Below the pieces are notes generated by a model. The model was not told the DNA's origin, did not search any database, and was given only the letters and a program-made list of their open reading frames with translations. The position numbers and the translations under genes are program-made. DNA of 13,971 nucleotides from Actinomycetota bacterium (GTDB lineage: Bacteria; Actinomycetota; Actinomycetes; Actinomycetales; Microbacteriaceae), in the NCBI GenBank assembly GCA_009699665.1, contig WLNS01000026.1:1-13971 (forward strand), in the 5' to 3' direction. Shown here in pieces: positions 5,898 through 12,089 of this stretch (the stretch's first letter is position 1; the number at the start of each line of letters is the position of its first letter).

Positions 5898-7586
5898 TTA
5901 GTTGACCGAGTTCGCGGTTCCGTCGAGCGACGAGTCGCGTTGCACCTGCATCAAAAACTCGACGTTTGTCGCCGACTCACCGAGCTTGGCGAGCACGTAG
6001 TCCAGGGCTTCGCGTTGAGTCTTCAGTGCCAGTCCGCGTCGCAGGCGCGACATGACAGTGACCTCATCGCTCCCCATCACGAGTTCCTCGCGTCGCGTGC
6101 TTGACGCACTGACGTCAACCGCCGGAAAGACGCGTTCGTCGGCAATGACGCGGGACAGGCGCAGTTCCCAGTTTGAATTGTCTTCGAACTCGTCGAGAAT
6201 CGCCTCGTCTGCAGCCGATCCCGTCTCGGTCAGTGCCGAAGCAATGATCGTGAGTGACCCGCCGTTTTCGATATTACGAGCGGCACCAAAAAACTTTTTA
6301 GCGGGATACAGTGCTCCGCCTTCCGCCGCGAGACCTGCCGCTCGCCCAGATGTCGGCGCTGAGACGGCAAACGCCCGTCCCAATCGCGTGAGCGAGTCCA
6401 GAAGAATGACGACGTCCTGTCCGAGTTCGACGAGACGCTTAGCGCGCTCGACAGCAAGTTCGGCCACCATCGTGTGGTCTTCTGCGGGACGATCGAAGGT
6501 CGAAGCAATGACTTCGCCCTTCACCGTGCGTTCCGCCTCGGTCACCTCTTCGGGACGCGCATCGACGAGCACCACCATGAGGTGAACCTCGGGATTATTG
6601 GTCGAGACAGCATCTGCCATCTGCAGCAAGACATGGGACTTTCCCGACTTGGGACCACCCACGACGAGTCCACGCTGACCCTTGCCGACGGGACTCACCA
6701 CATCGATGATGCGCGTTGTCAGTTGTGCGGGAACCGTCTCCATTCGCAGGCGGTCTTGCGGGTAAAGCGGCGTCAGTGCGGCAAAGTCAACGCGCGTGGC
6801 GGCCTCTTCGATGGATTGGCCGTTGATGCTGTCGATGCGAACGAGCGCATTGAATTTTTGGCGGCCAAAGTTCTCGCCCTCGCGAGGTTGCTTTATCGAG
6901 CCGATAATGGCATCTCCCCTGCGCAGGTTATATTTCTTGACCTGTCCCAACGAAACATAAACGTCGGTCGCACCGGGAAGGTATCCGGCGGTACGCACAA
7001 AAGCGTAGTTTTCGAGAACGTCAAGGATGCCGCCGATGGGCAGCAAGACATCGTCCTCGAGGATTTCTGGCTCAATCTCTTCGCTGCTGACGCGACCCCG
7101 TCGGCGATCCCGCTGACGGTTGCGGTGAGATCGATCTGCCGACATGGCATCGCCGTCGCCGTCGGTCTCGCCGTTCTGTGACGATGTGTTTCCGCCGTTG
7201 CTACTACCGCTGCGGCTGCGGCTGCGGCTGCGCGCACGACTGGGTCGATCCGAGCTTGAGGGCTCCGAGCTTTCTGCGGGCCCGGCGTCACTCGTCGCTT
7301 GATCATTCGACGAACTGCCGTCGGTTGAAGAATTCGGTGTGTCGACCTCTGTCTTCTTAGCACGGCCGCGTCCGCGGCGAGGGGCTTCGGCGCCGTCTGC
7401 TTCACCGGCATTGAGCCCCGTGTCACCCCCACTCACGTGCGCTGACGCGCTCACGGCCTCAGCGGTTGCCAGAGGCTCGGTGGTTGTCGCGCGGCGCGGG
7501 GCGCGGCGGCGCGGGGCTTTTTCTTCGGTTGCCTTTTCGGCCGGTGCCGATGAATCGGCGTTGGTGTTATCAGTTGTGTCAGACAC
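5898..7586 (-). CDS. rho: Transcription termination factor Rho, with divergent catalytic and RNA-translocation residues
   Basis: Hexameric RNA-dependent ATPase that ends transcription. Of 562 residues, the first ~165 are a low-complexity, probably disordered extension (Ala/Glu/Ser-rich, RS repeats at 119-126, then RNRQRDRRRGR), usual for actinobacterial Rho. The RNA-binding OB fold (about 175-260) keeps its aromatic residues (ENYAFVR 192-198, Y210). The ATPase domain aligns with E. coli Rho at a constant offset of 132 with no gaps. The P-loop is GGPKSGKS (310-317) instead of PPKAGKT. D342 and R344 are kept, but the catalytic glutamate position (E. coli E211) is A343. Walker B LLDS (395-398) and the arginine finger R498 are kept. 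The Q-loop is AAGLAAEGGAL (416-426), the R-loop lysine 326 is A458, and K336/G337 are E468/D469. The GTG start at 7586 has a strong AAGGAGT upstream. The identification is certain; its activity is not. Confidence 0.95.
   Translation of the reverse strand: MSDTTDNTNADSSAPAEKATEEKAPRRRAPRRATTTEPLATAEAVSASAHVSGGDTGLNAGEADGAEAPRRGRGRAKKTEVDTPNSSTDGSSSNDQATSDAGPAESSEPSSSDRPSRARSRSRSRSGSSNGGNTSSQNGETDGDGDAMSADRSHRNRQRDRRRGRVSSEEIEPEILEDDVLLPIGGILDVLENYAFVRTAGYLPGATDVYVSLGQVKKYNLRRGDAIIGSIKQPREGENFGRQKFNALVRIDSINGQSIEEAATRVDFAALTPLYPQDRLRMETVPAQLTTRIIDVVSPVGKGQRGLVVGGPKSGKSHVLLQMADAVSTNNPEVHLMVVLVDARPEEVTEAERTVKGEVIASTFDRPAEDHTMVAELAVERAKRLVELGQDVVILLDSLTRLGRAFAVSAPTSGRAAGLAAEGGALYPAKKFFGAARNIENGGSLTIIASALTETGSAADEAILDEFEDNSNWELRLSRVIADERVFPAVDVSASSTRREELVMGSDEVTVMSRLRRGLALKTQREALDYVLAKLGESATNVEFLMQVQRDSSLDGTANSVN
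7205..7240 (-). repeat. Hexanucleotide repeat in the rho 5' coding region, encoding Arg-Ser dipeptides
   Basis: On the plus strand the unit TGCGGC occurs three times in a row at 7211-7228, followed by a degenerate copy. In rho it encodes alternating Arg and Ser (residues about 119-126). Because the unit is six bases, gain or loss of copies would keep the frame and only change the length of the disordered basic tract. Confidence 0.6.
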
Positions 7587-7741
7587 AGATACTCCTTATT
7601 TTTTTATTTCGCACTTACCCATGCCACACGCACACAACCCAGGGGGCAGGCGTCGTGGGGGAACTGCGAGAGAGACAGCAAGATGAGATCTCACTGGGGA
7701 ATGAGGCGGGCCTTTCGGGTTCGTCGGCGCAACCTGAGGAA

Positions 7742-7750
7742 AGTCTAACA
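7742..7750 (-). promoter_or_regulatory. Candidate extended -10 promoter of rho
   Basis: The minus strand reads TGTTAGACT, that is TG-n-TAGACT. A start about 7 bases downstream, near 7735, would give a 5' leader of roughly 149 nt before the rho GTG at 7586. There is no recognisable -35 at 16-18 bp, as expected where an extended -10 compensates. The element resembles the TGTTACGTT in front of prmC. Confidence 0.45.
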
Positions 7751-7782
7751 GGTTTGACTCGCGGGCTCGTTCGGCAGGGCTT

Positions 7783-7805
7783 CACGACGCCAGGCAGACG
7801 TCGTG
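7783..7805. repeat. Inverted repeat CACGACG-N9-CGTCGTG upstream of wbbL
   Basis: Perfect 7-bp arms at 7783-7789 and 7799-7805 are separated by 9 bases, centred about 47 bp upstream of the wbbL GTG. The left arm extended by two bases (CACGACGCC) is the exact reverse complement of GGCGTCGTG at 7649-7657 in the same intergenic region. It may be an operator or an RNA hairpin near the wbbL start site. There is no T-run, so it is not an intrinsic terminator. Confidence 0.45.
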
Positions 7806-7840
7806 CGATTGTAGGCTGGCGACCGAAGGAGTTACACCCC

Positions 7841-8752
7841 GTGAGCAGCTCGAAAAAGTCATTCCCCGGTCCGGGGCGCCCGGGCCTATGCGGCGATGTT
7901 GGCATTGTGACCGTGAGCTACAACTCGAGTGCGCAACTGCAGAAATTCCTGGAGGGCGCGACATCTTCTGTCTCTCTGGCCACACACGTCATCGTTGTCG
8001 ATAATGCGTCACAGGATGTGGCCGTGACTCAAAAACTGGCCCGCGGGTCGGGAGTCACCCTCGTGGCGTTAGATCACAACGCGGGCTACGGTGGCGGTGC
8101 GAATGCGGGGGTCGCCGAACTGCCTGCGGACTGCACGATTGTTGTCGTGGTCAATCCCGACGTCACCCTCGACGACACCTCAGTCGCCGTGATGCGTGAG
8201 ACCCTGCTCTCACACAATCACATTGGCATTGTGGGGCCACGGATTCTGAACGAAGACGGCACCGTTTACCCCTCTGCGCGGGCAATTCCCTCGATTCGCG
8301 TGGGGGCTGGTCACGCACTGTTCTCGCGAGTGTGGCCGCGGAATCCGTGGACGCGTCGTTATCACTCGGAGGTCTCCCGGCGCGATGTAGCCTCGGACGC
8401 CGGGTGGCTGTCTGGCGCGTGCCTGATGATGCGCCGATCGACGTTTAGCGACCTGGGCGGATTCGACAGCCGATACTTCATGTATTTCGAGGACGTCGAC
8501 CTCGGTTATCGCGCTGGCCGGCTTGGCCTGCGCAGTGTGTATGTTCCGCAGGCGGTCGTCACACATGTGGGCGGCGCGTCCACGCGGTCGAACTCACGCG
8601 CCATGTTGCGCGCCCACCACGACAGCGCAAAAAAGTTCATTGCCGCGAAGTACTCCGGTGCTCGGTGGGCTCCCGTGCGTTGGGTGTTGAGCGCGGGACT
8701 CAGCACGCGGCAGTGGATTGCGACTCGGGATCGAGAATCTCAACGGCGCTAG
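7841..8752 (+). CDS. wbbL: WbbL-like rhamnosyltransferase (GT2), probably adds rhamnose to GlcNAc-PP-polyprenol
   Basis: Cytoplasmic or membrane-associated GT-A glycosyltransferase of 303 residues. In order it shows GIVTVSYNSS at the N-terminus of the fold, VIVVDNASQD for the nucleotide, HNAGYGGGANAG, the DxD-like VVNPDV, YPSARAIPS, WPRNPWTRRY, GWLSGACLMMRRS and GGFDSRYFMYFEDVDLGYR with the catalytic acidic cluster. YPSAR, WPRNPWT, GWLSG and RYFMYxEDVDLG match M. tuberculosis WbbL (Rv3265c) as I recall it, which transfers rhamnose from dTDP-rhamnose to GlcNAc-PP-decaprenol. The GTG at 7841 is chosen for the AAGGAG 9 bases upstream; the frame is open further up but only through the leader and the antisense of rho. 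The neighbours lie on the other strand, and its TAG shares CTAG with the thrB stop. A related GT2 rhamnosyltransferase of another glycan is the alternative. Confidence 0.88.
   Translation: MSSSKKSFPGPGRPGLCGDVGIVTVSYNSSAQLQKFLEGATSSVSLATHVIVVDNASQDVAVTQKLARGSGVTLVALDHNAGYGGGANAGVAELPADCTIVVVVNPDVTLDDTSVAVMRETLLSHNHIGIVGPRILNEDGTVYPSARAIPSIRVGAGHALFSRVWPRNPWTRRYHSEVSRRDVASDAGWLSGACLMMRRSTFSDLGGFDSRYFMYFEDVDLGYRAGRLGLRSVYVPQAVVTHVGGASTRSNSRAMLRAHHDSAKKFIAAKYSGARWAPVRWVLSAGLSTRQWIATRDRESQRR
8749..8752. other. Convergent stop-codon overlap between wbbL and thrB
   Basis: The palindrome CTAG at 8749-8752 provides TAG for wbbL on the plus strand (8750-8752) and TAG for thrB on the minus strand (8751-8749). 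As at cysE/galE, no intrinsic terminator is visible on either side. Confidence 0.9.
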
Positions 8753-9672
8753 GCGGTGACGTCGGTCACGGTTGCGCCACGAAAATCGACGGCCAACATG
8801 TGTGGCTGCCAGGGCGTCTGTTGCTTCCCTGCCACGAGCTCGGCAGCTCGAAGTCTGGCACTCGGGTCACTGCACAGCACAAGGATGCTCGGGCCGGCCC
8901 CCGAAACGACGGCAGCAAATCCGGCGGCCCGCAAGTCGCGAATAAGTGCGCTCGTCTCGGGCATCGCTTCTGCCCGATAGTTCTGGTGCAACTTATCTTC
9001 GGTGGCCTCGAGCAAGAGCTCGGGGCTTTGGGTCAGAGCGGCGATGAGCAGAGCCGAGCGCGACACGTTGAAAATTGCATCTTCGTGGGGCACATTTTCA
9101 GGCTGTAGCGATCGGGCCAACTCGGTTGACATGGTGAATTCCGGCACGAGAACCAGCGGCGAGACGCCCCGATGCACCATGAGCTTCTTGGATCGAGGTC
9201 CCGTGGGGGTCGTCCAGGCAATCGTGAGCCCGCCAAATATTGCCGGCGCCACATTGTCAGGATGCCCCTCAAGTTCGGTCGCGAACGCCAAAATCTGATC
9301 TGAGCTCACGTCAACTATTCCCGAGAGCAAACCCTTGGCCGCCATGATGCCCGAAACAATGGCCGCTCCCGACGAACCCATGCCTCGGCCGTGAGGGATG
9401 TTGTTGTGAGCCACCAGGTCGAGTCCCGGAAGTTTCTGGCCGAGCTTGTTAAAGGTAAAGGCGATCGACGTGACCACAAGGTTCGACTCGTCGGTGGGAA
9501 CAGTGCCCTCCCCCACACCGTGAACCCTGACGGTCGCTCCGGGCTGAGATCGAACACTCACCTCGAGCTCGTCGTAAAACGCCAGCGCCAATCCCAGCGT
9601 GTCGAACCCGGGACCGAGGTTGGCCGTGGTCGCCGGAACCCGAACCGAAACTTTGCGACCCGTCAGGTTCAC
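8749..9672 (-). CDS. thrB: Homoserine kinase
   Basis: GHMP-family kinase that phosphorylates homoserine with ATP, giving the substrate of threonine synthase. The product is 307 residues. It begins with VSVRVPATTANLGPGFDTLG (8-27), typical of homoserine kinase, carries the GHMP phosphate-binding loop PHGRGMGSSGAA (93-104), and near the C-terminus has the glycine-rich VSGAGPSILVL. The GTG start at 9672 shares its first G with the last base of the thrC TAG (TAGTG), so translation is coupled to thrC. It is the last gene of lysA-hom-thrC-thrB and ends in a CTAG shared with the convergent wbbL. In M. tuberculosis rho follows directly; here wbbL intervenes. Confidence 0.96.
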   Translation of the reverse strand: MNLTGRKVSVRVPATTANLGPGFDTLGLALAFYDELEVSVRSQPGATVRVHGVGEGTVPTDESNLVVTSIAFTFNKLGQKLPGLDLVAHNNIPHGRGMGSSGAAIVSGIMAAKGLLSGIVDVSSDQILAFATELEGHPDNVAPAIFGGLTIAWTTPTGPRSKKLMVHRGVSPLVLVPEFTMSTELARSLQPENVPHEDAIFNVSRSALLIAALTQSPELLLEATEDKLHQNYRAEAMPETSALIRDLRAAGFAAVVSGAGPSILVLCSDPSARLRAAELVAGKQQTPWQPHMLAVDFRGATVTDVTA

Positions 9673-10757
9673 TAGTGAAGTCCGCCCTTGGCAAGACCCA
9701 GTACGCCCGCAATGGCATCGACATCGACGGGCACAGAGGTGGGGGCTACCTCAGAGCCATCGGGCAGACGTAGGGCCCACTGCGGATCTTTGAGGCCGTG
9801 GCCCGTGACGGTGAGCACAACCGTGGCTCCCTTGGGAATCTCGCCCGCGTCGGCCCGTTCAAGTAGGCCGGCCACCGAAATCGCCGATGCGGGTTCGACA
9901 AAGATTCCCACCTCGGCCGAGAGAATACGGTACGCCGCCAAAATCGTATCGTCGTCGATAGCACCAAAGTAGCCGTCGGTTTGCTCACGCGCGGCGAGAG
10001 CCAGCTCCCACGAGGCGGGGTTACCGATGCGGATCGCGCTGGCAATCGTTTCGGGTTGCTTAACGACATGACCTAGGACGATGGGTGCGCTTCCAGCCGC
10101 CTGAAAGCCAAACATGCGCGGCATCTTTGACGTCGCGCCGCGAGCGAGTTCTTCGGTGTATCCGCGAGAGTATGCGGTGTAGTTTCCCGCGTTCCCTACC
10201 GGGAGAATGTGGATATCGGGCGCATCCTCGAGCACTTCAACGACCTCAAAGGCGGCCGTCTTTTGCCCCTCGATGCGGTCATTGTTGACCGAGTTCACGA
10301 GGTGCACCGGATAGTTTGCGGCCAGGTCGCGAGCGATATCGAGGCAGTCATCGAAGTTGCCCTGCACCTGCAATAGCTGACCGTTGTGCGCTACCGCTTG
10401 AGACAGCTTTCCCATCGAAATCTTGCCCTCGGGAACGAGCACAGCGGCGGTAATGCCGGCGTGCGCCGCGTACGCGGCGGCCGAGGCGCTCGTGTTTCCC
10501 GTTGAGGCACAAATAACGGCCTTGGCGCCTTGTTCGACGGCCTTTGAAATGGCCATCGTCATGCCGCGATCTTTGAACGAACCCGTCGGGTTCATTCCCT
10601 CGAACTTGACAAAGACCTTGGCTCCGGTGCGAGCCGAGAGAGCAGGCGCAGGAATCAAGGGCGTCCCACCCTCACCGAGAGTAATGATGGGTGTCTTGGC
10701 ACTTACGTCAAGTCGGTCGGCATACTCGTGCAGAACTCCACGCCACTGCTTGGCCAT
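9672..10757 (-). CDS. thrC: Threonine synthase
   Basis: PLP enzyme that converts O-phosphohomoserine and water to threonine and phosphate. At 361 residues it is the short bacterial type without the N-terminal extension of the E. coli and yeast form. Visible: LGEGGTPLIPAPAL (28-40), the PLP lysine K62 in NPTGSFKDRGM, the ASTGNTSASAAAYAA loop (84-98), LPVGNAGNYTAYSRGY for cofactor phosphate binding, and PASAISVAGLL near the C-terminus. The ATG at 10757 follows the hom TAA with no base between them. The next gene, thrB, makes its substrate. Confidence 0.96.
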   Translation of the reverse strand: MAKQWRGVLHEYADRLDVSAKTPIITLGEGGTPLIPAPALSARTGAKVFVKFEGMNPTGSFKDRGMTMAISKAVEQGAKAVICASTGNTSASAAAYAAHAGITAAVLVPEGKISMGKLSQAVAHNGQLLQVQGNFDDCLDIARDLAANYPVHLVNSVNNDRIEGQKTAAFEVVEVLEDAPDIHILPVGNAGNYTAYSRGYTEELARGATSKMPRMFGFQAAGSAPIVLGHVVKQPETIASAIRIGNPASWELALAAREQTDGYFGAIDDDTILAAYRILSAEVGIFVEPASAISVAGLLERADAGEIPKGATVVLTVTGHGLKDPQWALRLPDGSEVAPTSVPVDVDAIAGVLGLAKGGLH

Positions 10758-12086
10758 TTAGGCTCCCTCAATTCTTATGACAGACGTGACAGACGTCACG
10801 GCTTTCAGCTCTGCTAGGTCGGCAACGGTGGCAGCAAGATCTGATTCACGAGCCTGATGCGTGCCAATAACAAGCGTAGCCGTGTGGCCCTTGGTCGAGG
10901 CGCTAGGGCCGGGACCAAAGATGCCCTGCTCGACCATTTCGACCGAGACGCTGTGTTGGGCAAAAACATTTGCGATTGAAGCCAAGACGCCCGGTTCGTC
11001 GGCCACCTCGAGGGTGACGTGATAGCGCGTGGAAACGACAGATACGGGCAGCATGGCGAGGTTGGCGTGGGTTGACTCAGCCAGACCCGGCCCGCCGATC
11101 ACGTGCCGTCTGGCCGCCGAAACGAGGTCGCCGAGAACGGCAGAGGCGGTTTGCGGTCCCCCGGCTCCGGCGCCATAAAACATCAGGGATCCTGCGCCCT
11201 CAGCTTCAACGAAGACCGCGTTGTTGGCGCCGCGAACGGCGGCCAACGGATGCGTGCGCGGTATCAACGCCGGGTAGACGCGAACAGAAACTCCGTTCGA
11301 TCCCCCTACGGGATCGTCGATGCGCTCCGCGATGGCGAGGAGCTTAACGGCGTAGCCTGCCTTACTGGCAAGGGCAATGACCTCGCCACTCACCTCGCGG
11401 ATGCCTTCGCGATAAACGGCGTCGAGATCAACCGTTGTGTGGAATGCCAAGCTCGCCAAAATGGCAGCTTTTTGCGCGGCATCAAATCCATCGACGTCGG
11501 CGGTCGGGTCTGCCTCGGCATAGCCCAAGTCGGTGGCGACTGCCAGCGCTTCGTCGAATGACGAGCCGTCTGTCTCCATGCGGTCAAGGATGAAGTTTGT
11601 CGTGCCGTTGACGATGCCCATGATGCGTAGCACGTTGTCGCCGGCGAGACTGTCGCGCAACGGTCGGATGATGGGGATTGCGCCGGCGACGGCTGCTTCG
11701 TAATACAGCTGCGCTCCGACCTGCTCGGCCAACGCAAAAAGCTCGGTGCCGTGATGGGCGAGGAGCGCCTTATTCGCAGTGACGACATCTGCGCCAGATT
11801 GCAGCGCCTGGGTGATGTAGGTGCGGGCCGGCTCGATGCCACCCATCACCTCGATGACGATGTCGGCGCCCAGAATTAACGACGCGGCATCGGTCGTGAG
11901 CAGGGCGGCGGGAATCTCTGGCGATCGCTTGGCCTTCAGGTCTCGAACAGCAACACCAATGAGCTCAACATGCGCGCCCACGCGGGCCGCCAACTCGTCG
12001 GCGTGGTCAATCAGGCGCCGGGCGACGTGGGCGCCGACCGTACCGCCACCCAGCAGGGCGACGCGAAGCGTGCGGTACTCGATCAT
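10758..12086 (-). CDS. hom: Homoserine dehydrogenase with C-terminal ACT domain
   Basis: Reduces aspartate semialdehyde to homoserine with NAD(P)H, the branch to threonine, methionine and isoleucine. The 442 residues divide into a Rossmann domain with LLGGGTVGAHVARRL (11-25), VVTANKALLAHHG (101-113), the catalytic domain with YYEAAVAGAIPIIRPL (128-143), IVNGTTNFIL (158-167) and EADPTADVDGFDAAQKAAILA (191-211; K206 is the conserved catalytic lysine position), and a C-terminal ACT domain (about 355-440, starting YHVTLEVADEPGVLASIA). The ACT domain suggests feedback control by threonine, as in other actinobacteria. It is monofunctional, with no aspartokinase part. The ATG at 12086 is 3 bases after the lysA stop, with AGAGGA about 8 bases upstream inside lysA. 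Confidence 0.97.
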   Translation of the reverse strand: MIEYRTLRVALLGGGTVGAHVARRLIDHADELAARVGAHVELIGVAVRDLKAKRSPEIPAALLTTDAASLILGADIVIEVMGGIEPARTYITQALQSGADVVTANKALLAHHGTELFALAEQVGAQLYYEAAVAGAIPIIRPLRDSLAGDNVLRIMGIVNGTTNFILDRMETDGSSFDEALAVATDLGYAEADPTADVDGFDAAQKAAILASLAFHTTVDLDAVYREGIREVSGEVIALASKAGYAVKLLAIAERIDDPVGGSNGVSVRVYPALIPRTHPLAAVRGANNAVFVEAEGAGSLMFYGAGAGGPQTASAVLGDLVSAARRHVIGGPGLAESTHANLAMLPVSVVSTRYHVTLEVADEPGVLASIANVFAQHSVSVEMVEQGIFGPGPSASTKGHTATLVIGTHQARESDLAATVADLAELKAVTSVTSVIRIEGA

Positions 12087-12089
12087 GCT

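Larger units (their letters stand above)
7587..7840. promoter_or_regulatory. Divergent control region between rho and wbbL, including a long rho leader
   Basis: This is the longest non-coding stretch in the window (254 bp). Towards rho it holds an extended -10 (7742-7750) and a leader of about 150 nt with a C-rich, G-poor tract (about 7643-7706 as read on the minus strand) and a strong ribosome site. Towards wbbL it holds AAGGAG at 7826-7831, 9 bases before the GTG, and a weak TAGGCT at 7812-7817. A TTGACT at 7754-7759 has no -10 at normal distance. It also contains three copies of CGTCGTG (7651-7657, inverted at 7783-7789, 7799-7805) and the palindrome TGAGATCTCA (7684-7693). No ORF with coding character is seen inside it. 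Confidence 0.6.

Noticed and set aside
6318..6341. A pair of compensating frameshifts or sequencing errors producing the odd Rho Q-loop.
   Set aside because: Hand translation of the neighbouring codons gives conserved residues immediately before and after, with unchanged length, and none of the other two frames restores a standard GGVD-type loop.
6474..7181. A 235-codon plus-strand open frame inside rho.
   Set aside because: It is fully antisense to conserved Rho domains, has no ribosome site or recognisable motif, and is explained by codon bias on the other strand.
5898..7586. The idea that rho is a pseudogene.
   Set aside because: The frame is intact over 562 codons, the OB fold, Walker A Lys, Walker B and arginine finger are kept, and the alignment to E. 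coli has no gaps. The changes are clustered in function-related loops, which argues against random decay.
7754..7759. TTGACT as the -35 of a wbbL promoter.
   Set aside because: No TAnnnT lies 16-19 bases downstream; the region there reads GGGCTT. It may be chance.
7466..7840. An upstream extension of the wbbL frame by 125 codons.
   Set aside because: It runs through the antisense of the rho 5' end and through the leader, shows no family similarity, and the GTG at 7841 has a well-placed AAGGAG.
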